A stretch of 64,000 nucleotides of DNA from Dittrichia graveolens (taxonomy: Eukaryota > Streptophyta > Magnoliopsida > Asterales > Asteraceae): positions 1,178,001 through 1,242,000 of the forward strand of contig JARJIL010000003.1 of the NCBI GenBank assembly GCA_038502395.1, given 5' to 3'. The notes below the pieces were generated by a model that did not search any database, was not told the origin of the DNA, and saw only the letters and a program-made list of their open reading frames with translations. This document shows, in pieces, positions 11,797 through 23,425 of this stretch. Both the position numbers and the translations under genes were made by a program. Position 1 is the first letter of the stretch. Every line of letters begins with the position of its first letter.

Positions 11797-12293
11797 ATGA
11801 ATTCAGTCCTTAATCTGCCGGCTTTGAGAGTTAAAGCTTTGGTGAGTTTACCATATTTTGTGCTTTTTTTACCCGCATTATGTCGTTTATTTCTTGCAAC
11901 GAGTTACTATCGCTGTTCTTTCTGTTGTTTGACTTTCGATGATATCATCACCATCTCTTTCTAACTCATTTATATTATGAAGTCTGTTCTCTTTATGATT
12001 CTATTGTTCACTTGTAAGATATTAATCTCTATAAGTTCTCTTGTATCATGTTGTCCATGTAAAAAGATCATGAAAAATAGAAAAGAATGTGGATTTTTGT
12101 ATGATGGACGGTTGTTATGGATCATTTGGTGGATAACTATAAAATCAGAAGGAATTGTAAGAGTTATTTATAACCTAATCAATGGATTGTAATTTGTATT
12201 TTGTATATTTTTCTGACTGTCTTAATAAACTAATTGTACTTTTTTAAATTTAAGCAGCCATGGAAACAAGAACAGGTCTTGGTAGTTTGCTGA
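11797..12293 (+). promoter_or_regulatory. Possible upstream ORF overlapping the TAM41 start
   Basis: A short ATG-started frame of 15 codons lies in a likely 5' leader exon (11797-11841, followed by GTGAG). If spliced to the acceptor before 12258, it continues for eleven codons, past the TAM41 ATG in another frame, to TGA at 12291-12293. It would be an overlapping uORF, which usually lowers main-frame translation. The leader exon boundaries are inferred from splice signals only. Confidence 0.4.
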
Positions 12294-15212
12294 AAATTCT
12301 ACCGCCAGTTGACTTTTGTTGTGTTTATGGTTCAACTCTCCATCCTAATAATAATGACAAGGTTATTTTTTTCATTTTTCATTATATTTGAAGTCTAAAA
12401 TTTGGTGCAAGTGTTCTTTAAGTTGAGGTTGCTTCATTGTTGTAGCGAAATCTTTATTTACGTTGCTTTTGGTATTATAGTCATCTATGGAAGATTATAT
12501 TCTCGGTGTATCAAATCCTCAACAATGGCATTCTGAGGTATATAACTACAACTCCTTCCAACTTTAGTTACAAAAACAAAGGTCCACTATATATTTAACA
12601 AGTTTTTTCCGTCTTCTCTTTTTACAACTAAGAATCTGAAAACGAATCGGGATCACTACGCCTCTTGGATGGCATCTTTTGGTGGAGCAAAACTGGTTCT
12701 TTTTTTTACTAATTTTCTTTAATTGTGGTTTTATATACCATGTAAATTGATTTGGTTGGGTTTTTAGATCACTAACATAGCAGATCAAATTGGCGTTGGT
12801 GTGCACTTTAATCCGTTTGTTTCTTGGAACAACAAGGTAGCTTTCTGCAACAGGTGAAGTTTTAGTTATATCTCACTACAATTTCCATTCTGGTGAATAC
12901 GTTTTTGAGCAGTTACAATCAGTTATTTCCAAATTGATTTCGTATTCTGTGTTAAATCTAGTTTAACTTATAAAATATGTGTCAGATGTACAAGTATGGG
13001 GTTGTTCATATGGATAGTTTAGTTCAAGACATGCTGAGCTGGGAGAGGTTTTATCTTAGTGGTCGCTTGCAAAAACCGGTATGTCTCAGCTGACACTGTA
13101 AGAGCCATCATTTCTGATAGGAAAACCTAGAATATTTCAAATTATTCAAAATCAAACAATGATATTGCCATTTAAACTAATATTACATCTATTATTTTTT
13201 TGTTGTTTTCCCTATTCCAGGTGCGTATAGTTGTGGACAATAAAGAAATAAAAGATATCAACTTAGTTAATCTGAGGGCTGCCTCCTCTGCTGCACTTCT
13301 GCTTTTGCCATCAAACTTCACTGAGGTTTAGCTTCCTTGTAACATTATTAAGTTGGCTAATATTACAATCACATGTCCTTATTTTTCATTCTTACGCAGA
13401 GAGAACTATATGCAAAAATATGCAGCCTCTCATATATGGGTGATTTACGCATGCTTTTTGCAGAGGATAAAAATAAGGTAAAATGTTAACTGGAGTCACT
13501 GGAGTTCATTAGTTTTCCTTTTGTATAAATATCAAAAAATCCGAAGTATTCCAAGAATTTTACCCATGTATAAATATCAAGTAATGTAAAGATGTAAAGT
13601 GTTCGCTGGAGCTGAATAATCCGTTATGGTAAAGACGAGGCAAATTAAAAATGAAGTACATATTTCTGTGTGAATAATATAGCCTCTCATATATGGGTTC
13701 TGTTTTCCTGCATAATTTTCCCTTTTGTAACTGCTTTTGGGCTATGTTCTATTTGTGCCTGTGAAAGTATTCTAGGAAATTCTTTGTCTCCAGTCTTTCA
13801 ATCATTTATTATTAATATGATTATTTGTGGCAAGGAACTTTTTTTTTCTAAAGTTCCTTCCTTATTTCGGTCCATCTCAGGTGAAAAAGATTGTTGAGGG
13901 CCAATTTGAATTATTCAAAAATATGTATAAACCGTTAGTGGAAGAGTATGCAACCAAACAGATCCTAAGACTCTCCTCATGTGGTGATCATCAAATGAAA
14001 ATATCTCAGGTTTGTCTAAGAGTGCTAAAAACTCGAGTTTCTTTTAAAGCAGATTTAATCAATACTGTGATTAGATTTGTGATTAGATTTATATCGCCGT
14101 GAAAACTTTTATATATACTTTTATGCGAAAATTAGAAACTTCTCCGTTTTCCATTATTATATGTTGTCACGACTTTTTAATATACTAGTCACCCCGATGG
14201 TAGCCCAGTGGTTGGGGACATGGCATTAATGGTGGAGGGCCAGGGATTAAACCATGGAACATGTCCTTTAGCCATAAGTTATTCGATCTACTGCCTCCAT
14301 ATTAGCCCTCAGACCAACCTGTAGGCGACTCCGTAGGGTGGGTTACCCAAAAAAAATTCTAATATACTATTTTAGTTTACTTCTTTAAACTAGGAAGAAA
14401 GTATGCTTCATATCTGTCAAAACATGATTACTGTCAATTTCTCTATCCAATAAAAAAGGCAACATTTGGCTTGACATATAGTTAGAGGAATTAGGAAGCA
14501 GTCTCTTCACCTTTGGGTAGAGGTACGATTGTCTACATCTTACCTCCTCCCAACATCCTTTATATTTGGGATTGCGTATGGTTGTTGTCTATATGATTAC
14601 AAGATATTCTATGAATTATTCCTCAAATATCCGAAATACCCATCATTACAGAGAGTAAAGCAACTCAATGGACCCAACTCCCAAGTTAAAATCCTCAGTT
14701 GATAATATATTAATATCTAATAAAAAACCTCTTAACATGAACACTTTTGGAAATAGGAAATGTTGCGCATTTAATTTGAAAATGCTGAATAAATTCGTTT
14801 ATTTGCATCAAGCTTTCGGGGCTAAAGAGAATTTTGTCAATGTCAGGATTGTAGCTTATCTGCAACGTCTTCCATCGTTTCTTCCCTTCCTGAGTCTGTC
14901 AGAAGTCAAATGGGGATAGCCGTTACAGAAGCAGGTAAGCACACTGGTTTAAGCTTAAAAAAAACAAGAAGATAATAGACCATACAAAAAGCATAAGTCC
15001 TAATTATTCTTGTTCTTGAAGGTCAAAATAGTAAAATCAGTATCGAATCACGGGAACAGGCTGCAGCACGAATGCAAAAGGTTTTGAGGCGTCGAGTTAT
15101 GCTTTCAAGTGCAAGACAAGCAGTGGCTGGTTTCATAACTGTTGGAGCTTTTCATGGACTTAAATATCTGGGTAAGAAGATGAAAAAGGCTTGGAAATCT
15201 TCATCACATTAA
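12260..15212 (+). CDS. TAM41: Phosphatidate cytidylyltransferase, mitochondrial (TAM41/MMP37 family)
   Basis: Makes CDP-diacylglycerol from phosphatidate and CTP on the matrix side of the mitochondrial inner membrane, the entry step to cardiolipin. Exons: 12260-12361, 12481-12537, 12633-12695, 12768-12836, 12986-13078, 13221-13325, 13400-13477, 13881-14009, 14847-14934 and 15022-15212, all with GT-AG borders and one open frame of 324 residues. Family marks are the nucleotidyltransferase YGST motif near residue 24, the MEDYILGV acidic strand, GVGVHFNPFVSW, YGVVHMDSLVQD, ERFYLSGRLQKPV and LSYMGDLRMLFAED. The start was chosen because known plant homologues begin just before the LLKILPPVDF segment; it lies three bases after an acceptor site. 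No obvious cleavable presequence precedes it. The 837-bp intron between exons 8 and 9 carries two SINEs. Confidence 0.93.
14188..14359 (+). mobile_element. tRNA-derived SINE with 10-bp target duplication
   Basis: Has a Pol III A-box-like TGGTAGCCCAGTGG near 14198 and a B-box-like GGGATTAAACC at 14243-14253, then an A-rich 3' end at 14349-14356. It is flanked by perfect 10-bp direct repeats TAATATACTA (14178-14187 and 14360-14369). It sits in the long TAM41 intron on the sense strand. Confidence 0.8.
14496..14600 (+). mobile_element. SINE-like fragment, TAM41 intron
   Basis: AGGAAGCAGTCTCTTCACC followed by GGGTAGAGGTACGATTGTC and ACATCTTACCTCCTCCC matches the repeats at 1948 and 5203. It ends in a GTTGTTGTC tail. 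Confidence 0.5.
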
Positions 15213-17395
15213 GTTGTTTCACTATTATGAAATCAAAATTTTTTTTCTTTTAAAAAAATATATTTATACAGAAAAACTGCTAGCTGCATGTTAGCCCATA
15301 CATTTTTATGGAACACTGAGCTAGGTTTAGTTGACAACAACATAACAGAATAGTGTTACCCGATAACCGAATATGTTTTTTTTATTCGATTTGTTTATGT
15401 TCGGTTTTCTTCAACACCCCTAGTTGTGATTATAGAGTTTGTTCATTTTAAATAAGCAAAATCATATAATCAGCTGTAAGTCTGTGTAGAGACTTGGGTG
15501 CAATTGTCACCGGGTGTAAACATCATAGAAAATAACCATAGAAATGGTTAAACCACGTACATCAGAGGCAGTCGACGGGTCCATCTGCCCATGTTTTGAT
15601 CTCGATTACATCCACTGGCAGTCGACTAGCTTCCTATTTTCTTGATCAAACACCAACTGATTCTGATGCTTCCAGATAAGATAGAGAACCGCACTTACCC
15701 TATTATTCATAATAACTCTATTTTCTTTATATTGACGAAAAAAGGTTTAATTTACCATAAAACTTTATTTTTCACAAATCACTTTTCATTATAAAAATAA
15801 ACACAAATTATTGAAAAAGGTAACATAAATAATCAAATTTAAAATAAAAATAAAGCTAACTTAAAATTCTTTTTGCCAATAAATGATCATAAATGTTCAA
15901 ATCACTTTTCGCCGTATCTTTTTATTAATTAATTAAAGTTTATGATCCTTTATTGACAAAAAAAAATGATGCTACGATATTTATATTATATTTTTTGGCA
16001 ATTTGCTCTAACAAGAACTCAATATTTTTACATTAACGAAAAATCAATTTATGTATCATAAAAATGTATTTTTTTTCCCACAAATCACTTCTCATTATAA
16101 AATGTGTTTGATAACAGCATTGTGGGAAACCATAGTGGCTTGATATTCTGGTTTTTATAATCTCAAACTATAAGCATCATTTGTGTGTTAAATTTCCAAA
16201 GGGATAAAAAAATAGAATCCCTCGTAATCTCTCAGGATATAATCTCTTAGAAGACGTTTGGTTTGTAGATTTTAAATCCAATCACTTGTTTGATTGGATT
16301 TTAGACATTTGTGGGACTAATTCCTTAATGAAACAAAACGAAGATTGTCAATAACATTTATGCTGTTTTTCAGAATTTTTATTTTGAAGAGAAAAGAAAT
16401 GATTTGGAAGGAAAGAAAAAATAATTAAAAAAACTATGTTTTAGAGATTTTTTAAGGAGAGAAGAGAAGGGGTTTGGAAGGAAAATGTAATTAACTTTCT
16501 TTTCTAAATTTTCCTTTCAAAAGTGGGAAGATTTGGATGAAAAGAAAAGAAAAAGTTTTATGATTTTTCATTAGTGATTAAACTATCCCTGACGACAACT
16601 AATAATTTTAAAAAATAAGGATATTATTGTAAAATAACGTGTTTTTGTTCTTTCTCTTCAACTCGAGAACACAAAATAAAAAGAATACTCTTTTTCTTTT
16701 TTTCTTTCAAACTTGGAAACGTGAAAAACTAAACTATTATCATTTATATTCTTTTCTTTTCTCACCGTAATTTTCTTTTGTATTCTTTTCTTTCGTATCT
16801 AAAACTCGGGATCACAACATTAAGGTGGAGGCTGTGTCGGGGCGGTGGAGTTGCCGGATGTGGGGGCGGCGTCAGCTGTAAAGTGGAGGTTGTATCGCCG
16901 GTGGGGTGGCCGGAAGAGAATTACATATTCAATGATTTTGAAATTCCGGCTCCGATTAATTTCGGCGAACACTAGTCTATTTTCTCAACATTTCGTCTAA
17001 AAATAATTTAATATATCATAAATTTGTACGTTTTTCCACGAATGCCTACAAATCAAAGTCATGATCAATTTGTGGAAGTCAAACATGGAGGGTAAATGAA
17101 ATTTATACAGACGGGTCCTCCACTACTTAGAAATCTTATCCGGTAAGGTTTATTATTTAATGTTTGATTTCAAAATTAATGTTGAATAACACACATTAAT
17201 AACAATCCCATGCTTTCTACACTCTTATTTTATATAATCTCCACTACCCTCTAATATACGCAGTATAATCATTTTTATAATAATTTATGTTTAAATAACT
17301 ATCCGTTTTATTGTATTTTCTAAAAGTGTGCTTAAATAGAGAAAACTGTTATTAGAAAGTTGTTTTCTTTGATTAATTGAAGAAGTAAATCACAA
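15213..17395. other. TAM41 3' region and repeat-rich intergenic DNA
   Basis: No gene recognised. 16250-16970 resembles a TE with AT-rich arms and a GC-rich insert (16820-16970, GGTGG/GGCGG blocks). A 65-codon frame there has no recognisable product. Confidence 0.35.
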
Positions 17396-17399
17396 ATGA

Positions 17400-17675
17400 G
17401 TTTAGTTCACCAAAATATATTAAACATGTCACATTTTGCTATTGTGTGCATCGAACTTTAAAAGTTTCTATTATGAGTATCGAACATTTAATTTGTCGAT
17501 ATTGTATGTATTAAACTTTCTATTGAATGAACTAAACTTGTAAATTTTTTCCTTTTTTATGTATCCAAAATATATACAATAGCAACAAATTAAAAGTTTG
17601 ATACACACAAAAAGAAACTTTTAAAGTTCGATACACACAATAGCAAAACGTGACAAGTTGGATATACTTTAATTT
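17400..17675. mobile_element. Palindromic MITE, copy 2
   Basis: The left arm starts TTTAGTTCACCAAAATATAT and the right arm carries TGACAAGTTGGATATACTTT. Internal units ATCGAACTTTAAAAGTTTCT and AGAAACTTTTAAAGTTCGAT are complements. It could fold into a long hairpin. No coding capacity. Confidence 0.6.
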
Positions 17676-17867
17676 TTAAATTTTTCTAAAAGATCGTGTC
17701 AATAAACTTTTAAAGATCGTGTCGATACACACAATAGCAAAACTTTCAAATTGTTTTCAAGAGTTGGAAATTTTAATTTTTCTAAAAGATCGTGTCAATA
17801 AACATTTATATACTAAAATTAGTTAGAATTTGAAAAAACCATTTTAATATGATCTATTTATAGTAAG

Positions 17868-18000
17868 GCTGACAGTTTCTGAGTCGGCCCGAAACCCGAC
17901 CCGAACCCGAAACGAAAAAAGTGCTACGAAATTGACACGAAAATTAATGGGTCGGGTTAAGGTCAACCCGATAACCTGAAAATGACCCGTTTATTAATGT
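17868..18000. mobile_element. hAT-like subterminal repeat fragment
   Basis: GGCCCGAAACCCGACCCGAA and GGGTCGGGTTAAGGTCAACC blocks are typical of the subterminal part of plant hAT-type elements (compare 1277 and 41090). I saw no matching partner end, so this is a fragment. Confidence 0.35.
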
Positions 18001-18553
18001 AAAACTATAACATTTTAGAATTTTCTTTAATACTTGAAATTGAAATTTTGAAAAGAAGATTATAAATTCAAATAAAAGAACGATATTTTCGGGTCATACG
18101 GCCACAAAAATGAATTCTTGGTAAGTACAAAATTTCTATTTCAAAAATGAAATTTCTTTTATTTGAAAAGACAGATTTAATCCTTGGTAAGTACAAAAAT
18201 CTGTGATGACAAACGGCCACAAAAATGGTACGGTCACGTATATTAGGGTGTATCTTGACTTTCTTAGGAACTTGCAAAATATAAAATCTATTTTTTTTAA
18301 AAGTTTGCTTTCATTTTCAAAAAAATCCTTCGTTTTCCAAACTTATAACTAAAAAACAAGTCCACCTGTCGCTTTTTTCAAGAAATAAAAAAACTTCAAC
18401 TCTTTTCAATATTTTTCCAAACAACTCAACCAAGCATAATTTTCATCATTTTTTTCCTTGAAAATGAAAACTCTACTCTTTCATCTAAATATTTCCATTT
18501 TTCTTAGAAAATAAAATTAAACTCTTAATAGAAAAACAGAAGAAAAATAAGGA

Positions 18554-18830
18554 TTTAGTTTACCAAAATATATCCAACTTGTCATGTTTTGCTATTGTGT
18601 ATATCGAACTTTAAAAGTTTCTATTGTGTGTATCAAACTTTTAATTTGTTGCTATTGTATATATTTTGGATACACAAAAAAAGAAAAAAATTTATAAGTT
18701 TAGTACATACAATAGAAAGTTTAATACATACAATAGAAAGTTTAAATATTCGATACTCACAATAGAAACTTTTAAAGTTCGATACACAATAACAAAATGT
18801 GACAAGTTGGATACATTTTGGTGAACTAAA
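18554..18830. mobile_element. Palindromic MITE, copy 3
   Basis: Best-preserved copy: the left end TTTAGTTTACCAAAATATAT then CCAACTTGTCA mirrors the right end TGACAAGTTGG then ATACATTTTGGTGAACTAAA, about 30 bp of terminal inverted repeat. Internal TATCGAACTTTAAAAGTTTC units are also inverted. Confidence 0.65.
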
Positions 18831-19209
18831 ATAATTTCTCATGCTAAACACAAAATCAAAAAGTCATCCGTTAGATCTGAAAAGGAGAAATTTTGATAAC
18901 TTATCTAAATTTATTTTGATCAAGTAATTTCTAGAATTTTAAGACAAAAGGAATTGGAAAGCTTAAATTAATATTTCTATTAGGAAACTAATTAATTAAG
19001 TTGATAGAAAAATAGTGGCTAATACTTGCATCAGGTGATTAAATTGACTTTTTGGGTCAAAAATATCAGATTTGAAACTTCAATATAAGCATGCAATTAA
19101 GAGTAAATATCAAGACGTGCGTACTGAACCAATTCCACACCTACACGTACGTACAGAGAATGTTACCTTTTATTTATTTATTTTTTAATTAATTTCCTTG
19201 TTGGCCGGC

Positions 19210-20170
19210 ATGCAGATGGAAGCAGAAAGAGATTGGAAGGAGTTACCCGAACACTGTTTGGTTGAAGTTTTGAGAAGGGTTGGGGTTGAATCACTTGTAG
19301 AAACCGTTCCTTTGGTCTGCAAGTCTTGGCACCATGCTACAGTTTTCTATCCTCAATGTTGGCAACAACTCGTCTTTACTAAATCGCCTTATTTGCGAAC
19401 CTACAAGTACTCTTCGCTCTCGCATCCAAGATTGGTCAAACACCCACGATATCTTTTCAATTCCGTGCTCCACACCCATGATGACGATCATTCTTTAGAG
19501 AAGTTTGTTCATTTCGCAGTTGGGCGTAGCAATGGACTTCTAACCGAGCTCGTCTTTCTTCCTCACTCACGTTTAGAAGAAGGTCTAATCACTTGGATCG
19601 CTGAGCGGTAATTAAGTTAGCTGATGAAATTAAAAAAGAAACTTATATATATATATATGTCAAGTGTTAGGACATGTATGTATATATATATATATATCCA
19701 TGCATATATTAATATATTTTCATGAATTGATTTGTAGATGCCCCTCTTTGAAGCTGTTGGTGTTACCAAACCATTTAAGCTATGTGATCAACTTTGAAGT
19801 CTCAAACTCAATATGCAGTTGGAAATATTTGGAGGGTCTGCAGGTGTCATCCTTGATAGGCTTAAAGAAAACCATTGCAAACATTAATAAGAACTGTCAA
19901 AACTTCAACCATCTAAGTGTTTATGTTCCTCGACTTGATGCTGATGTGGCGTCGGCCATTGCTTCCCAACTTCCTAATATAAAAACCCTAGACCTTCGAT
20001 TCTCTATCATTGAGCGAGACGATCTGCTCGTGATCCTAAAAGGATGCAAGAACCTTGAGCATCTCGACGTTAGTGGGTGTAAAGGCGTCGCGGGTGATGA
20101 TGAGATATTAAACCTCGCACGTCAAATTCGTGTGTTTAAACACGAAGGTACGTGTGCAATAGTTAATTAA
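19210..20170 (+). CDS. F-box/LRR-repeat protein
   Basis: Likely substrate receptor of an SCF ubiquitin ligase. Two exons, 19210-19607 and 19738-20170, splice in frame to 276 residues; the 130-bp intron contains (TA)n. An N-terminal F-box spans roughly residues 7-50 (WKELPEHCLVEVLRRVG, then PLVCKSWHHA and CWQQLVF). Leucine-rich repeats follow, best seen in the second exon (CPSLKLLVLPNH, LDLRFSII, CKNLEHLDVSGCKGV). The arrangement fits the small plant FBL group that includes At3g48880. There are two candidate starts, ATG at 19210 or 19216; the choice changes only two residues. The substrate cannot be told from sequence. Confidence 0.88.
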
Positions 20171-20541
20171 TAATGTAAACCGTAGTCAATCATATCGTAA
20201 ATAAAAAGTCCGTTTTCAAAAAGATCCTTAATTAGTGTGTAATCGGTAACGATGAATTGAAGGTTGTACGAGTAATATATATGGAACAATTAAGGAAGAC
20301 GTGATATGAAGCTGATCGTTGCACACACTTTCGAATCCAATATTATGTCGTATCGAATAATTAAAGTATTAATTAATTAATTTTTTAGTAGACTAAACTT
20401 AATTATGTGATCGATCCATCCATGTATTATACTAGACTAAGTATCCAATTTTATAATAGTACTTTCGTCAAAACAGAAATTGAACTCATGCATGTATATA
20501 TAGTTTCAATTAATTCGTATTGTTATTTTTAAAGCAAATTG

Positions 20542-20992
20542 CCTAGAAAGGTAATTAACATATCAAAATTTGATAATAAAGGTAATGTTTAATTTTTTTA
20601 ATCGAGAAAAGATTATAAATTTAATTTCTAACAAAAAAAAGGGTATCCACTAATTGGAATAATAACATCAACATAATAACTTTATAAACACAAACACATG
20701 AATTGTTATTAAAAATTTAAAAAGTAAAGATATTAAAAAATAACTGGATAAACTTGTAAATAACTTTATCACTATAATGAATAACCATGTTAGCGTAAGA
20801 CATGACATGACATTGACTAGACTGTCATGTGTATTGCCACGTCACTGGTAACCTGCTGACTAGGCGGTCAGTAGGTCTAAAAGGTCATTGTTCCCTTTTT
20901 TGTTAGAAACTGAAATTTATAATTATTTTCCGGCCAAAAAAATTAAACATTACCTTTATTGTCAAATTTTGATATTTTAATTACTTTTCTCG
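20542..20992. mobile_element. Long-TIR nonautonomous DNA transposon
   Basis: Left arm (20542-20642) and right arm (20893-20992) are about 100-bp inverted copies; both contain ATCAAAATTTGA and AAAGGTAATGTTTAATTTTT on opposite strands. Such long arms suggest a Mutator-type MITE. I could not fix a 9-bp target duplication. Confidence 0.6.
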
Positions 20993-21735
20993 GGTTGTGA
21001 GATGGTAGATGAGTGAGATGGTATGTGCAAGTGAGATGGTAAATCAATGGTAGTTGGTCGGTCGTTGGTCATCACTGGTTCTCGTTTGCCATTGACGATG
21101 GTGGATTGGCCGCCAGATTTGGAACACGAAGAGAAAGTCGAGAGTTGTTTGGACTGTGAGGAGGTGAATCAATGGCAACTGGTCGCGTCATTGTTGCTGT
21201 AAGTTGCTAGAGCGGTCGAGTGGTTGCTATTATAGCGGGGTTATTGAATGAGGGAGTGAAAGGTTGTTCAAAACAAGATCTGAATTTCTGAAGCACATGA
21301 GCGAATGGGTGGAGAAGGGGATGTTAATTGTTTGTTGGACCCAAATACCCTTTAGATTAATTAAAAACATTTAAGGTTAAATAATCAAACGATTGGTTGA
21401 GAATGATTCTTATGATTCTGAAACGAAAAAAAGTTATTATTTAAACAACTTTCTGTATATAGACTAATGAGTTATATAATAATTATTTTAAAAATAAACT
21501 TTCTAATATTCTTTTCTATATTATATATTGAAAAATACACCCATATTATAGTTTTTCTATTATTGTAAACGGAACTTTTTATTACTATTTCTAAATTATT
21601 GTTTTTGTAAATCTGTTTATCCTAAATTATATGCATTCCACGTTCGCTAAACGACATGTACGTTATCCAAATAAATTTCATACACGACATCTAAATATAT
21701 ATAACAAAAGTCCATTATGTAATAACATTATCCAC
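20993..21735. other. Intergenic, GT-rich segment without gene
   Basis: 21000-21330 has repeated GTGAGATGGTA and TTGGTCGGTCG motifs and is less AT-rich than its surroundings. No open product is recognisable. Confidence 0.3.
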
Positions 21736-21770
21736 ATATATATTTAAATCTCAGCACCCATGATCCATAT

Positions 21771-21799
<29 letters not shown>

Positions 21800-21809
<10 letters not shown>

Positions 21810-22490
21810 TATCCCACCATTTTACTCTTACTGTCCTTTGTAGTAACGGTGGGGATGTTCCATTACCAGGAACAATCATGAAGGTCCATGAAATAATCCA
21901 TGGGATTTTGAATAAAATGGTAAACTGTAGTAGGTATTCAAAGTCGGGAATATCTTGAACAAATATTTCTTTAAATTTGATAAATCCTTCCTTAACACGA
22001 TCTGGAAAAGTGTCAACAATATTTCCTAAAAATTTGAACATTTGATAAACCATCTTGGATAATTGTGGTCAAAAAATTTTATCAAAGAAGATGAACCATG
22101 AATGGGAATAGCTTCTTAGATAAAGGAAATTGAACCAGCCATCTTGATAGTCATAATATTTATAAGAAGGATGTTGGGGAAAGTTTGAAAGGGTTTTATT
22201 GGTAAGTGGTCGAGTCTTCCATTCTTGAATAGATATAATATGAAATATTTGAGCTTTGCTAAAGTCTATTTGAAGGGGGTTTGACGGGTTACGATTATGA
22301 ATAACTTTGATAGATCCTGTATCTATTAAGATGGCTTGATAGTAATCACGTGTTTTTTGAGTATCATTGATAAAAAGAGAATCTTTTGGGAAAAGAAAAT
22401 CTGTTAGAATATGAAAGCCTTTAGCTTGTAGTTCTAACTCATAATCTTCTAGTATCTTAACTATTTAAATATTTGGGTTGAGAATATAAG
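21800..22490 (-). pseudogene. EPRV: downstream C-terminal polyprotein region, inverted
   Basis: On the minus strand this reads as a degenerate frame containing GFHILTDFLFPKDS, TRDYYQAILIDT, EWKTRPLTNKTLS, then WFNFLYLRSYSHSWF and, after a stop, the 100-codon part 21751-22053 with KIPWIISWTF and VKWWDKL. Such blocks occur downstream of RNase H in some Caulimoviridae. In-frame stops lie near 22065 and 22465. It has the opposite orientation to the adjoining promoter block; the junction is at about 22490-22550. Confidence 0.7.
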
Positions 22491-22556
22491 AGCTGTTTTG
22501 GTTTTGATGATGGAGAAGGTATAACTGGCTTTGAGAAAGGAGAGATAGAGCTTGTT

Positions 22557-22736
22557 CAATCAAGAAGCTTTTTAAAAGAAAAGATGCTCCATTATCAAGT
22601 CATGACAAACAACTTTTCAAAAGATGCTTACTATTCAATAATAAGAAGAAGACAAAAGGAATTAAGCAAAATGAAGAATGAGTTTGAAGTCCATAACCGG
22701 ACATCTTCAACCTACAATTATCCTAGATGTCTATAA
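22557..22736 (+). pseudogene. EPRV: C-terminal tail of last ORF, running into the promoter
   Basis: A plus-strand frame (KEKMLHYQVMTNNFSKDAYY and onward) runs to TAA at 22734-22736. Its stop codon lies inside the TATA box. An ORF tail overlying the promoter is normal in Caulimoviridae. Confidence 0.6.
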
Positions 22737-22740
22737 AAGG
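22732..22740 (+). promoter_or_regulatory. EPRV pregenomic RNA promoter TATA box
   Basis: TATAAAAGG, followed by a pyrimidine/A-rich CACACAACTTCTCACTCTAC region suitable for transcription start, and 315 bases before the primer-binding site. Fits a 35S-type promoter. Confidence 0.7.
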
Positions 22741-23054
22741 AGATTGAAGATTTAGTAAAACACACAACTTCTCACTCTACTCTAAAACATGATATGCCAC
22801 ACTCAAAATCCTCAAAACCCTCTCTCAAATTCTCTACTACCAGATGTTCCAAGTCTTTAGATTTCCAATTATTCATATTTCCAGATGTATGTCAAGATTG
22901 TCGTAAAGACAAGTGTAATCAAAATTGTTTAATCAAAAAAGGTACTTTATCATAAATCCATTTAAATCTATTTTTTGAATCTGTATCTATTAATATTGCT
23001 TGTCATTGCTATCACTTATCACTATCACTCTGAATAATGATCCATTTACCACTT

Positions 23055-23071
23055 TGGTATCAGAGCCATGG
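23055..23071 (+). other. EPRV primer-binding site for initiator tRNA-Met
   Basis: TGGTATCAGAGCCATGG is complementary to the 3' end of plant initiator tRNA-Met. It is the diagnostic minus-strand priming site and conventional zero point of caulimovirid genomes. It is intact here. Confidence 0.9.
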
Positions 23072-23425
23072 GCTCTTAGTCATTCTTCAAAAACAAATTT
23101 GTTGTTATTATGTTAGTTTGAATAAAAACAATCAGAGATCTGTCTCTAAAAAATCTAGTTTTAAAGGTACCTATGATTTCTAAGAATATTAAATCTCTTA
23201 ATGTCTTTAGTATAATAACGTTAGAAGACCTATTATTGTCAGTGATAATCTTTATTGTTGGTTGGATTAGCATAAATGGCGCAGCTTATGCTTGTAAGAC
23301 GCCCAGCCAGACCACAACAATAAAACACTGTAGGTGTTCTTCGTTATATATTTAACCATTAAAAGATATTAATCTCTTTCAAATCATTAGATCTCTAAAA
23401 CTAAGATTTAAAGATTACAGATAAG

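Noticed and set aside
16778..16975. 65-codon frame in a GC-rich patch
   Set aside because: No recognisable protein family; likely captured or repeat DNA in a degraded element.
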